Below are positions 1 to 7,746 of a DNA stretch of 64,000 bases, one piece after another (within the stretch, counting starts at the first letter, position 1; each line of letters opens with the position of its first letter). The DNA is taken from NCBI RefSeq assembly GCF_003719305.1, contig NZ_RARC01000028.1, positions 1 to 64,000 of the forward strand, written 5' to 3'. A program made the position numbers and the translations under genes. Under the pieces are notes generated by a model. That model saw nothing but the letters and a program-made list of their open reading frames with translations, did no database searches and had not been told where the DNA came from. This DNA comes from Mycolicibacterium stellerae. Lineage in GTDB: Bacteria; Actinomycetota; Actinomycetes; Mycobacteriales; Mycobacteriaceae.

Positions 1-141
1 CCGTCAGATGTGTATAATCGCCAGCCACCCAACGACCCCACCCTGATGATGCCCCGCCGAAAACGCACCCGCGCAGCCGATCTCGCCGCGGCCATCCAAG
101 CCGAGCGCGACCTAAACAATCGCGACATCCCACCGTTCTGA
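1..141 (+). CDS. C-terminal end of a DUF222/HNH endonuclease (13E12 repeat family) protein, cut by the window edge
   Basis: The first reading frame is open from base 1 to the TGA at 139-141. It encodes a 46-residue tail containing LMMPRRKRTRAADLAAAIQ followed by AERDLNNRDIPPF. A basic MMPxRKRTRA stretch, an AERxLN helix and a PPF end are the usual C-terminus of mycobacterial DUF222/HNH proteins, the 13E12 repeat family, which occur in many copies per genome. The DUF222 and HNH domains lie outside the window, so completeness cannot be judged. These genes often sit in variable or mobile DNA, which agrees with the transposase remnant just downstream. The assignment is family pattern recognition from a short tail. 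Confidence 0.6.
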   Translation, partial: PSDVYNRQPPNDPTLMMPRRKRTRAADLAAAIQAERDLNNRDIPPF

Positions 142-420
142 CATGGGTGCTGGTTTGTCAAGGGGCAGGATGAATCGGCGGCCGTGACGGTTGCCGGGGC
201 CGCCGCTTCGTTGACCAGATCGGACTGGTTTGGCGTCGTGTCGACGCTGGGTCAGTCTGAGATGCGCGGGTTGACTACCGCAGGACGGGACTTTGGGCGT
301 GAGCGGGTCGCTTGTCTAGAGTCGAGGGTTAACGCGTTGCAGGACAACGGGTATCCTGATAGAACGGACGCGGATCGCTCGGTCTGACGCTTGCCTTCAC
401 CGGTGGTTCCATCTGGATGT
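142..420. other. Intergenic stretch without a recognisable gene
   Basis: A 67-codon open frame at 184-387 (+) has no recognisable motif and no convincing ribosome binding site, so it is not called. The stretch lies between a 13E12-family gene end and a transposase remnant and is probably degraded accessory DNA. Confidence 0.4.
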
Positions 421-605
421 TTGTGTCGGTACTCAACCTCTAAAGGCCACAAGGAAGCGATGCGATGCCTCAAACGACGGCTATCCGACGTTGGAGGCGG
501 GCCCGGGAGGACCCGCACACTGACAATTCGGCCAAGTCACTTCCCGGACCCATCAAAAGCCACCCTGCAACTCGCGAACAGCGGCCTCTTGACACAGAGA
601 GGCGC
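421..605 (+). pseudogene. Remnant of an IS110-family transposase C-terminus
   Basis: Frame one around 430-487 reads YSTSKGHKEAMRCLKRRLSD. This matches the (K)EAxRCLKRRLSDxVY stretch near the C-terminus of many actinobacterial IS110-type transposases. The expected continuation is missing. After a frame change, another frame over about 500-580 reads DPHTDNSAKSLPGPIKSHPA, then LDTERR, resembling the SLPGP tail of the same proteins. The pattern indicates a truncated, frameshifted relic with an internal deletion. No DDE/DEDD catalytic region, start codon or element ends are present. It lies 15 bp downstream of the iunH stop. IS110 elements lack long terminal inverted repeats, so the ends cannot be defined by eye. 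Confidence 0.5.
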
Positions 606-619
606 CGTCTAGGGGAGCA

Positions 620-1657
620 TCACGCCAGCCCCCGGGCGAATTGGCCGACGCGCGCGATGAACCGGTCGAAGAACGCCGTGGGATCGACGTCAACACCGAT
701 GAGCGCATTGGGTTCTCGCCGCCAACGACCAGACCAGTCGGCGATCGTCATGCCGCGGGTCAGTGTGCCGGCCAGCTCGACGTCGACGGTGGCGGGCCGT
801 GTTGTCACGAGCTCCGGATCGAGCGCGACGCCCGCGGCCAACGGATCGTGAAGATGCGCGAGATATCCCTCGCCCTGGTCGTAATGGAACTCGAAGTAGA
901 ACCGCATGGCATCCTCGAGCACCCGGATCAACGGATTGGCGGCCGTCGATCGGGTGCCGCGGTCGTCGAGGACGCTCATCGGCGCGGTCCGCGCGTTCGC
1001 CTCCGTCGCAAGCCGACCCAGCAGCGCAGGCGTCATCGCGATGTTCTCGGTCAGGTTCAGCCCCAGCACGATCGGCAGATGTCGCGGCGGGTCCAATCCC
1101 CATGCGGCAGACCAGACGGCGAAGACCTCCTGCGCGGCCTCGGGATCCACGCTGATGTTCCACTCGGCGACCGGTGTGGTGTTCCCGCGGTACTCGAAGG
1201 CGCCGCCCATGATGACCAATCGTCGAAGCAGGGTGGGCAACGCCGGTTCCTGCCGCAGCGCCAGCGCAAGGTTGGTCAGCGGCCCGGTAGCCAACCCGAT
1301 CAGCTCACCGGGATGTGCGTGCGCGGCCGTGATCCACGCCTGCGCGGCGTCGTGCGCGGTGAGCTGACGATCCGTCGGCGGCAGGGTGGCGTAGCCCAAG
1401 CCCTGCGGTCCGTGCGTGTCCTCGGCCGTGCGCAGCGGTGAGCTGACCGGCGTTTCGGATCCCTTGGATACCGGAATGTCCCCGATCCTGCACAGCTCGA
1501 GCAGGCCCAGGTTGTTCTGGCAAACCTGTTGCACTCCAACGTTTCCCGCCGTGGACGCGATGCCGACGAGCTCGACGTCGGGGCTGCCGAACAGATAGGC
1601 AAGCGCCATCGCGTCGTCGACACCCGTGTCGACGTCTGCGAAGACGGGCTGCGTCAC
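620..1657 (-). CDS. iunH: Inosine-uridine preferring nucleoside hydrolase
   Basis: This 345-residue enzyme hydrolyses the N-glycosidic bond of ribonucleosides to give base and ribose, for nucleoside salvage in the cytoplasm. The N-terminus carries the family calcium/ribose-binding signature DVDTGVDDAM (residues 8-17). EWNISVDPEA (about 165-174) is the second conserved block, and HLHDPLAA (about 268-275) supplies the active-site histidine and the last metal-binding aspartate. The start is GTG with AGGG upstream. It follows the acyl reductase on the same strand by 27 bp, so the two may be co-transcribed. The same pair occurs in M. tuberculosis (Rv3391, Rv3393), with cmaA1 between them there and absent here. 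Confidence 0.9.
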   Translation of the reverse strand: MTQPVFADVDTGVDDAMALAYLFGSPDVELVGIASTAGNVGVQQVCQNNLGLLELCRIGDIPVSKGSETPVSSPLRTAEDTHGPQGLGYATLPPTDRQLTAHDAAQAWITAAHAHPGELIGLATGPLTNLALALRQEPALPTLLRRLVIMGGAFEYRGNTTPVAEWNISVDPEAAQEVFAVWSAAWGLDPPRHLPIVLGLNLTENIAMTPALLGRLATEANARTAPMSVLDDRGTRSTAANPLIRVLEDAMRFYFEFHYDQGEGYLAHLHDPLAAGVALDPELVTTRPATVDVELAGTLTRGMTIADWSGRWRREPNALIGVDVDPTAFFDRFIARVGQFARGLA

Positions 1658-1684
1658 GGCGTCAACCCTACTTCGGCTGGTCGG

Positions 1685-3709
1685 CTACCAGTGCACGCCG
1701 GGCACCAGCCGAACCGCGCGCTTCACCTGGCGCGGCATCCGCACCTTCGCCACCGCCCTTGCCGGCCGCTTCGGCCGTCGCGACGGGCGCTTCGATGCCG
1801 GTGCGACGTCCAGCCCGCGGGCCGCCGCCGAATCCGGATACCCCAAATACAGCTGGTGCAGCACGCGGCGGGACAGCTTCGGTGTGAAGTACATGCCGAT
1901 GTCGGCGAGCGTGCCGATCGGGGTGTCGATCCTCGCGGGCTTCTCCACCAGGCCGCGCACCACCATCGCCGCTGCGTGCTCGGCGGTGATGGGAGGCATT
2001 GGGTTGAGCCTGCGTGACGGCGCGATCATCGGCGTCTTCACCAGCGGCATGTGGATGGTGGTGAACGTGATGTGGTCGGAAAGCGTCTCGGTGCCGACCA
2101 CCTCGGCGAACGCGTCGAGCGCGGCCTTGCTGGGGATATAGGCGCTGTACTTGGGGCTGTTGGCCTGCACCCCGGCACTGGACACGTTCACCACGTGGCC
2201 GAAACGGCGCTCGCGCCAATGCGGCAGCAGGGCCAGCACCATGCGAACCGAGCCGAAGTAGTTGACCGCCATGACGCGTTCGTAGTCGTGCAGCCGCTCG
2301 GTCGAGGCCGAGATCGACCTTCGGATCGAGCGGCCCGCATTGTTGACGAGGTAGTCGACGTGGTCGAACCGGCCGAGGATGTCCTTCACGGTGTGCTCCA
2401 CCGACGTGCCGTCGGTGACATCGCACGTGAATGCGTGTGCCTCGCCGCCGGCAGCGCGGATCTCGGCGATCAGGTCGTCGAGCGCTTCGGCGTTGCGGGC
2501 AAGTGCGAAAACTGTCGCGCCCCGTTCGGCCACCGCGATCGACGAAGCCCGGCCGATGCCGCTCGACGCCCCGGTGATGATCACGTGCTTGCCGACCAGC
2601 GGGCCTGCCGGGTCATCGCGCCTTGCCCGGTCCGGATCGAGATGCTCGGCCCAGTACTGCCACAGCCGCGGCGCATACGACGAAAAGTCGGGGACCGTTA
2701 TCCCGCTGTCCTGCAACGCTTGTCGGGTGTTATCGGCGGTGAAGGTCGGCATCAGGTCGACGACGTCGAGAATTTCGGCGGGTATCCCCAGCTGCGTCGC
2801 CGCCATATTGCGCAGCACCTTGGCGCGACCGGTCGCTCGAAGGAACGGTGTCGCCGCGCCCCGTGGCAGCGAGCCGCGCAGCCGTGGCAGCCCCGCCGCT
2901 TTCGAGATGCCGCGATAGATGCCGCGCAGGCCGATGCTGTCGGGGGCGGTGAGATGGAACGTCTGGCCGTCGCGGTCGGGCACATGGATCAGCTCGGCAA
3001 TGGCGTCGACGACGTAGTCCACGGGAACGATGTTGGAGCGGCCGGTGTCGGGCAACAGCACCGGGGTGAACGACGGCAGCTTGGCCACCTTCGCCAGGAT
3101 GGGAAAGAAGTAGTACGGGCCGTCGACCTTGTCCATTTCGCCGGTGCGCGAATCACCGACCACCACCGCCGGGCGGTAGATGCGGTAGCGCAGGCCGGGC
3201 TCCGAACGCACCAGTAACTCGGCCTCGAACTTGGTCTGGTGGTACGGCGTCGGCAGATCCTGCGCGACGTCGAAATCCTCTTCGATGTACTCGCCGCGAT
3301 GGGTCCCGGCCACCGCGATCGACGACACGTGGTGCAACGTGGCGCCCAGCCGACGCGCGAGCGCGATCACCGCCCGCGTGCCCTCCACGTTCGCGGCGCG
3401 CTGTGCGTCCTCGGCCGCGGTGACGTCGTAGATCGCGGCGCAATGCACCACGTGATCGACGAAGCCCAGCTCGCCGATGGTGTCGTCAGACAGCCCGAGA
3501 TCATCCGCGGTCAGGTCACCGACCAGCGCCTTGGCCCGATCGCCCCACGCGTGCTCACCTCGGCTGGCGAGCCGCTCGAACCTGGCCAGCGACTCCCGCC
3601 GGACAAGGATCCACACCTCGGCTTCGGGGGACCGGTGCAGAATTCGCGACACGACCCGGCGACCAATAAACCCGGTACCGCCGGTAACGACATAGCGCAT
3701 GCGGGTCAT
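1685..3709 (-). CDS. acrA1: Two-domain SDR fusion, AcrA1-like fatty acyl-CoA/aldehyde reductase
   Basis: This 674-residue fusion joins two Rossmann-fold reductases. The N-terminal half (about 1-365) is an extended SDR of the male-sterility/fatty-acyl reductase type, with TGGTGFIG near residues 9-16 and a YHQTK catalytic pair near 156-160. The C-terminal half (about 372-640) is a classical SDR with TGASSGIG near 379-386 and YIPSK near 524-528. Such fusions in M. tuberculosis are annotated as acyl-CoA reductases (Rv3391 AcrA1) that make fatty aldehydes or alcohols from acyl-CoA; the substrate here is not readable. An upstream extension to 3820 is open, but the ATG at 3709 places the Rossmann motif directly at the N-terminus. 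Divergent from the MaoC dehydratase gene. Confidence 0.85.
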   Translation of the reverse strand: MTRMRYVVTGGTGFIGRRVVSRILHRSPEAEVWILVRRESLARFERLASRGEHAWGDRAKALVGDLTADDLGLSDDTIGELGFVDHVVHCAAIYDVTAAEDAQRAANVEGTRAVIALARRLGATLHHVSSIAVAGTHRGEYIEEDFDVAQDLPTPYHQTKFEAELLVRSEPGLRYRIYRPAVVVGDSRTGEMDKVDGPYYFFPILAKVAKLPSFTPVLLPDTGRSNIVPVDYVVDAIAELIHVPDRDGQTFHLTAPDSIGLRGIYRGISKAAGLPRLRGSLPRGAATPFLRATGRAKVLRNMAATQLGIPAEILDVVDLMPTFTADNTRQALQDSGITVPDFSSYAPRLWQYWAEHLDPDRARRDDPAGPLVGKHVIITGASSGIGRASSIAVAERGATVFALARNAEALDDLIAEIRAAGGEAHAFTCDVTDGTSVEHTVKDILGRFDHVDYLVNNAGRSIRRSISASTERLHDYERVMAVNYFGSVRMVLALLPHWRERRFGHVVNVSSAGVQANSPKYSAYIPSKAALDAFAEVVGTETLSDHITFTTIHMPLVKTPMIAPSRRLNPMPPITAEHAAAMVVRGLVEKPARIDTPIGTLADIGMYFTPKLSRRVLHQLYLGYPDSAAARGLDVAPASKRPSRRPKRPARAVAKVRMPRQVKRAVRLVPGVHW

Positions 3710-3798
3710 GGTCGTCCGTTGCCCGGCAAACGTCAACGCAGTGTGACGCGGTCGGTTGGGGGCCGATATCGTCTCCAGGCAACCTGAAGGGAGCGTCA

Positions 3799-4668
3799 AT
3801 GCCGATCGACCCGAACGCAATAGGTGCGAAAACCGACCCGCAGATCTTCGAATGGACCGACCGAGACACCCTGCTCTACGCGCTCGGCGTCGGTGCGGGC
3901 ACCGATGACCTCGCGTTCACCACTGAGAACAGCCACGACATCCCGCAGCAGGTGCTGCCGACGTATGCCGTCATCGCCTGCACCGGTTTCGCGGCGGCGG
4001 GCAGGATCGGCTCCTTCAACTTTGCGATGCTGCTGCACGGATCCCAGCAGATCCGGCTGTTCGAGCCGCTGCCGGCGGCCGGAAAGCTCAGCGTCGTCGG
4101 CGAGGTGGCCGACATCCAGGACAAGGGCGAGGGCCGCAACGCCGTGGTCATGCTCAAAGCGACGGGGACCAACCCCGACACCGGCAAGGTCGTCGCCGAG
4201 ACGATGGCGACCGCCGTCATCCGCGGCGAGGGCGGCTTCGGCGGGCAACCCGGACAGCGGCCGGTGGCGCCCGAGATTCCCGACCGCGAGCCCGATTCGC
4301 GGATCGCACTGCCGACCCGCGAGGATCAGGCCCTGATCTACCGGCTGTCGGGTGACCGCAACCCGCTGCACAGCGATCCGTGGTTCGCGCGCGAGCTGGC
4401 CGGCTTCCCCAAGCCGATCCTGCATGGGCTGTGCACCTACGGGGTCGCAGGCCGCGCGCTCGTCGGTGAGCTCGGTGGCGGCGACGCAACGAAGGTCACC
4501 GCGATCGCGTCGCGCTTCACCTCACCGGTCTTCCCCGGCGAGACACTCACCACTTCGATCTGGCGCACAGAACCCGGGCACGCGGTGTTCCGCACGGAGG
4601 CGGCGAACCCGGACGGCTCCAACGCGCGGCTTGTGCTCGACGACGGCGTCGTCGAATACGCCGACTGA
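3799..4668 (+). CDS. htdY: MaoC-family 3-hydroxyacyl-thioester dehydratase (HtdY-like, hydratase 2)
   Basis: This 289-residue double hot-dog protein belongs to the hydratase-2 family, which interconverts 3-hydroxyacyl-CoA and trans-2-enoyl-CoA. The C-terminal hot dog holds the catalytic motif LSGDRNPLHSDPWFA (about 183-197), with the Asp (D186) and His (H191) used for catalysis. The following FPKPILHGLCTYG block is the usual end of the active-site helix. The N-terminal hot dog lacks these residues and shapes the acyl tunnel, as in (R)-specific hydratases. The start has AAGGGAG five bases upstream. The position next to acrA1 matches Rv3389c in M. tuberculosis, supporting a role in lipid metabolism. 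The chain-length preference is unknown. Confidence 0.88.
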   Translation: MPIDPNAIGAKTDPQIFEWTDRDTLLYALGVGAGTDDLAFTTENSHDIPQQVLPTYAVIACTGFAAAGRIGSFNFAMLLHGSQQIRLFEPLPAAGKLSVVGEVADIQDKGEGRNAVVMLKATGTNPDTGKVVAETMATAVIRGEGGFGGQPGQRPVAPEIPDREPDSRIALPTREDQALIYRLSGDRNPLHSDPWFARELAGFPKPILHGLCTYGVAGRALVGELGGGDATKVTAIASRFTSPVFPGETLTTSIWRTEPGHAVFRTEAANPDGSNARLVLDDGVVEYAD

Positions 4669-4697
4669 GCCGCAATCGGTGGTACAGGATGTCCACC

Positions 4698-5579
4698 ATG
4701 AAGCTGGTCGTTGGATACCTTGCCACTCCCGGAGGCGCAGACGCGGTGGCGCTCGGTGCCCGGCTGGCCCGGACGCTGGGCGCACAGCTGGAGCTGTGCA
4801 TCGTGCTGCTGCCCGACCGGGCAGCTACGGCGCGCCTGTCGGTCGGTGACTTCAACGACTTGCTCGCCGACCAAGCACAGGAGTGGCTGAGCGATGCGGC
4901 GGTGCCAGCCGACGTCGTCGCGCACAGTCATGTCGTCTTCGCCGACTCGTTCGCCGAGGGGCTGCTCCAGGAGGTCGCCCGCCTGGAGGCCGACGCCCTC
5001 GTCGTCGGCGGCTCCGGCGGCGGCCTTGCCGGACCCTATTCGTTGGGCTCGGTGGTCAACGAGCTGCTGTACTCGTCGCCGGTTCCGGTTGTCGTGGCGC
5101 CCCGAGGGGCGCGGCACTCCGACATCGAGCGGATTCGCGAGGTGACGTGCGCGCTCGGCGAGCGCGCAGGCGCGGACCTGTTGCTGAGCACCGCCGTTCG
5201 GTTCAGCAAGGCGGCGGGCACGCCGTTGCGTCTGGCGTCGCTTGTCGCCCTCGATCCGGCGTACGGTCACCTTCGCGGCGATGCGGACGCCGTAAGGGAG
5301 AGGGCGCTCGAACATGCCCGACACACACTGCAGACCGCGAAAGATAGCCTGCCCGAAGCCATTCCGGTGACATCGACCATTGTCGACGGGGCCACGGTCG
5401 AGGATGCGGTCAGCAAGCTCGACTGGCGCGACGGTGACATGATCATGGTCGGATCGAGCAGGCTCAGCGCACCCAAGCGGCTGTTCCTCGGCTCGACGGC
5501 GGCGAAGATGCTTCGGGTTCTCGACGTGCCGATGATGGTCGTTCCGCGAGACCAGCTCGACAGCGACGCCATGCCGTGA
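4698..5579 (+). CDS. Universal stress protein family, tandem Usp-like domains
   Basis: About 293 residues with two Usp-type alpha/beta domains. The first begins KLVVGYLATPGG and ends with GGSGGGLAGPYSLGSVVNEL, a degenerate form of the ATP-binding G-2X-G-9X-G(S/T) pattern, followed by VPVVVAP. The second ends with VGSSRLSAPKRLFLGSTAAK and VPMMVVPR. It is a clear paralogue of the protein at 44264-45127, which has the same GYLATP opening and the same VGSSRxxAPxRxFLGSTAA end. ATG at 4689 and 4698 are both possible; 4698 has AGGA eight bases upstream and aligns with the paralogue's start. Such proteins act in stress adaptation, but the function of this divergent subfamily is not known. Confidence 0.85.
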   Translation: MKLVVGYLATPGGADAVALGARLARTLGAQLELCIVLLPDRAATARLSVGDFNDLLADQAQEWLSDAAVPADVVAHSHVVFADSFAEGLLQEVARLEADALVVGGSGGGLAGPYSLGSVVNELLYSSPVPVVVAPRGARHSDIERIREVTCALGERAGADLLLSTAVRFSKAAGTPLRLASLVALDPAYGHLRGDADAVRERALEHARHTLQTAKDSLPEAIPVTSTIVDGATVEDAVSKLDWRDGDMIMVGSSRLSAPKRLFLGSTAAKMLRVLDVPMMVVPRDQLDSDAMP

Positions 5580-5606
5580 CTGCAGAGGCGTTTGGTCCGT
5601 GCGATA

Positions 5607-5623
5607 AGTGACCAAAGGCCACT
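5607..5623. promoter_or_regulatory. Candidate DosR (DevR) box
   Basis: AGTGACCAAAGGCCACT is an imperfect palindrome resembling the dormancy-regulator consensus (GGGACTTTNGGCCC type). Its centre is about 43 bases before the start codon of the stress protein at 5658. If that gene is transcribed leaderless from 5658, the centre lies near -43, the position typical of DosR-activated promoters. It is read by eye against a remembered consensus. Confidence 0.5.
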
Positions 5624-5645
5624 GCCGTCTGGCACCGTGCGGTCA

Positions 5646-5651
5646 TAGCGT
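5646..5651 (+). promoter_or_regulatory. Probable -10 element giving a leaderless transcript
   Basis: TAGCGT lies exactly six bases before the ATG at 5658. TANNNT six or seven bases before a start codon is the mycobacterial pattern for transcription starting at the first base of the gene. No Shine-Dalgarno sequence precedes the ATG. Confidence 0.5.
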
Positions 5652-5657
5652 GACGTC

Positions 5658-6551
5658 ATGACTGAAGCCATGATCCATCGCGGCATCGTGATTGGTGTCG
5701 ACGGCTCCGCGGCGTCGAAAGCCGCAATTTCCTGGGCCACGAGCACTGCGGCGATACACAACATGCCACTCACACTTGTGCACGTTGTGGTGCCGGTGGT
5801 GCCCACCTCCACGACGTCACCCGAATTCGCCGTCGGGGCTGACTTTTTCAAGTGGCAGGAAGATCAAGCCGTACGCGTTCTCGACGAAGCGCGGGAGACC
5901 GTTGCGGCCTCCTCCCATGACGCGTCGCCCCCCATGGTGCACAGCGTCGTCCTGCACGGCGGGGCGGTCGCGACTCTGGTGGACCTGTCCAAGGATGCCG
6001 ACATGATCGTCGTCGGCTCACGGGGACTGGGTGCGTTCAGCCGGGCCCTCCTCGGGTCGGTCAGTACCGGCCTGGTACATCACGCGCACTGCCCGGTCGC
6101 AGTCATCCACGAAGATCCGCCCGCGGTGGCTCCGGATGCGCCCGTGCTGGTTGGGATCGACGGCTCGCCCGCGTCGCTTTCGGCGACCGAGATCGCGTTT
6201 GACGAGGCGTCTCGGCGAGGAGTGGACGTAGTGGCGCTGCACGCGTGGCGCGACATCACCACCTCCTACGAGATTCCCGGACTGGACACCGAACAACTCG
6301 AGACGGAAGCGCAGCTGGCGCTGTCCGAGCGGCTGGCCGGCTTCGAGGAACGGTATCCCGACGTCAAGGTGCATCGGTTGGTGGTGTGCGATCAGCCGTC
6401 TCGCGAGCTGGTCGAGCACGCGAAAAATGCCCAGCTCGTTGTGGTGGGAAGCAAAGGAAGGGGCGGGTTCGCCGGGATGCTGCTTGGCTCGGTCAGCACC
6501 GCGATCATCCATGCGGTGAAATCGCCTGCGATCGTCGCACGCCGGCGCTAG
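5658..6551 (+). CDS. Universal stress protein with two UspA domains
   Basis: 297 residues with two complete UspA domains, each with the ATP-binding pattern. Domain 1 starts GIVIGVDGSAASKAA and carries VVGSRGLGAFSRALLGSVST. Domain 2 starts VLVGIDGSPAS (about 160) and carries VVGSKGRGGFAGMLLGSVST. Both follow G-2X-G-9X-G-S, so ATP binding is likely, as in M. tuberculosis Rv2623. Tandem Usp proteins of this type are typical members of the hypoxia/nitric-oxide DosR regulon, and a DosR-like palindrome with a leaderless promoter lies directly upstream. The alcohol dehydrogenase gene follows after about 100 bp on the same strand and may be co-induced. Confidence 0.93.
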   Translation: MTEAMIHRGIVIGVDGSAASKAAISWATSTAAIHNMPLTLVHVVVPVVPTSTTSPEFAVGADFFKWQEDQAVRVLDEARETVAASSHDASPPMVHSVVLHGGAVATLVDLSKDADMIVVGSRGLGAFSRALLGSVSTGLVHHAHCPVAVIHEDPPAVAPDAPVLVGIDGSPASLSATEIAFDEASRRGVDVVALHAWRDITTSYEIPGLDTEQLETEAQLALSERLAGFEERYPDVKVHRLVVCDQPSRELVEHAKNAQLVVVGSKGRGGFAGMLLGSVSTAIIHAVKSPAIVARRR

Positions 6552-6648
6552 CCCGAGCCGAGGGATTACGCGGCAGGAACGGGCGCAAGTCAGGCAGGAA
6601 TGCGATACCGCAACGGCGCCCAGGTCGGGTTGACTTCAAAAGATGCAC

Positions 6649-7713
6649 ATGCGCGCAGCTCGGATGCACGAATACAACGCGCCCTTGCGGCTCGAGGAGA
6701 TCGAAGTACCCGACATCGGCCGCGACGATGTCCTTATCAAGGTGGCGGCGACAGGCATGTGTCGCAGCGACTGTCAGCTCATCGAGGGCTACTTCACCCA
6801 GGGCGCACCGCTGACGGATCCCATCACGCCGGGTCACGAGGTGGCCGGGCGGATCGCCGCCGTCGGCGCCGACGTGCCGCGCACTGCCGGGCTGTCGGAG
6901 GGTGATCTCGTGGTGGTCAACCCGAACTGGGGTGACGGAACGTGTCGGCAGTGTCGTGAGGGCAATGAACAGATATGCGGCAACGGGCAGATGGCGGGGT
7001 TCGGACCCCCAGGAGGTTTTGCCGAGTACATGCCCGTCCCGTATCGCCACGTCATCGCTGTCCCGGACGGACTCGACCCGAAACCCGAGACGCTTGCACC
7101 CCTCACCGATGCAGGGCTCACCCCGTATCGCGGGATGAAGAAGCTGCAGCAGGCGGGAAAGCTCGGCGCGGGCCGAACCGTGGTCGTCAACGGGATTGGT
7201 GGCCTCGGCAGCTATGGGGTCCAGTACGCCCGGTTACTGGGTGGCGGTGCGACCGTGGTGGCCTTCGCGCGCAGCGACGAAAAGCTTTCCCTGGCAAAGG
7301 AGAACGGCGCACACCACACCGTCAACACGCGCGGCAAGTCCGCCGAAGAGGTGCAGGATGCCCTCGAGGACCTGACGGGTCGGCGTGACGTCGACGCGGT
7401 CCTCGACTGCGCAGGAGCCGAGGAGTCGTTGGCGCTCGGGGCCGAGGTTCTGGCCAGAGAGGGCGCGCTCACCTCCGTCGGCCTGATGGGGCAACAAGTG
7501 GTCCTACCTCTGCTGCCGTTCACGAATGGAGAAAAGTCCTATTTCGGCTCGTTCTGGGGTAACTACGACGACCTCGCCGAGGTGCTCGCGCTCGCGACCG
7601 AGGGACTCATCAAGCACACCATCACGCCGGTCAGCCTGGACGACGTCAACGACAACCTGGACGCGCTTGCCCGCGGGGACATCGTGGGTCGCGCCGTCAT
7701 CACCTTCGACTAG
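6649..7713 (+). CDS. Zinc-dependent alcohol dehydrogenase (MDR family)
   Basis: About 354 residues of the medium-chain dehydrogenase/reductase family, which oxidise alcohols or reduce aldehydes with NAD(P). The catalytic-zinc ligands are visible as GMCRSDCQ (about 36-43) and GHEVAG (about 64-69). The dinucleotide fold has GIGGLGSYGVQYA (about 183-195). The structural-zinc lobe reads CRQCREGNEQIC: three cysteines are present and the first of the usual four is replaced, by Asp at the aligned position. ATG codons at 6643 and 6649 are both possible; RAARMHEYN at the N-terminus favours the latter. It follows the DosR-type stress protein, suggesting a fermentative role under low oxygen, which is inference. 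Confidence 0.88.
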   Translation: MRAARMHEYNAPLRLEEIEVPDIGRDDVLIKVAATGMCRSDCQLIEGYFTQGAPLTDPITPGHEVAGRIAAVGADVPRTAGLSEGDLVVVNPNWGDGTCRQCREGNEQICGNGQMAGFGPPGGFAEYMPVPYRHVIAVPDGLDPKPETLAPLTDAGLTPYRGMKKLQQAGKLGAGRTVVVNGIGGLGSYGVQYARLLGGGATVVAFARSDEKLSLAKENGAHHTVNTRGKSAEEVQDALEDLTGRRDVDAVLDCAGAEESLALGAEVLAREGALTSVGLMGQQVVLPLLPFTNGEKSYFGSFWGNYDDLAEVLALATEGLIKHTITPVSLDDVNDNLDALARGDIVGRAVITFD

Positions 7714-7717
7714 CGCA

Positions 7718-7733
7718 TCGAACACGTGTTCGA
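7718..7733. promoter_or_regulatory. LexA-binding SOS box of dnaE2
   Basis: TCGAACACGTGTTCGA is a perfect 16-base palindrome matching the mycobacterial SOS box TCGAAC-N4-GTTCGA. It ends 13 bases before the dnaE2 start and abuts the -10 element at 7735-7740, so LexA bound here would block RNA polymerase. Confidence 0.93.
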
Positions 7734-7734
7734 C

Positions 7735-7740
7735 TAGCCT
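7735..7740 (+). promoter_or_regulatory. -10 element of dnaE2, leaderless arrangement
   Basis: TAGCCT lies six bases before the ATG at 7747, directly after the LexA box. No ribosome binding site is visible, so the mRNA probably begins at the start codon. Confidence 0.55.
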
Positions 7741-7746
7741 GTTCGG

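Noticed and set aside
391..612. 73-codon frame as an intact small gene
   Set aside because: Its first half matches an internal piece of an IS110 transposase and the second half is out of frame with the match, so it is a relic.
641..1441. Long open frame antisense to iunH
   Set aside because: It mirrors the codon pattern of iunH in high-GC DNA, with Arg-rich low-quality sequence and no motif.
5586..5602. Second DosR half-site near GTTTGGTCCGTGCG
   Set aside because: Too few matches to the consensus and no clear palindrome.
4437..5615. 392-codon open frame antisense to the first stress protein
   Set aside because: Covers parts of two real genes on the other strand and shows no recognisable motif.
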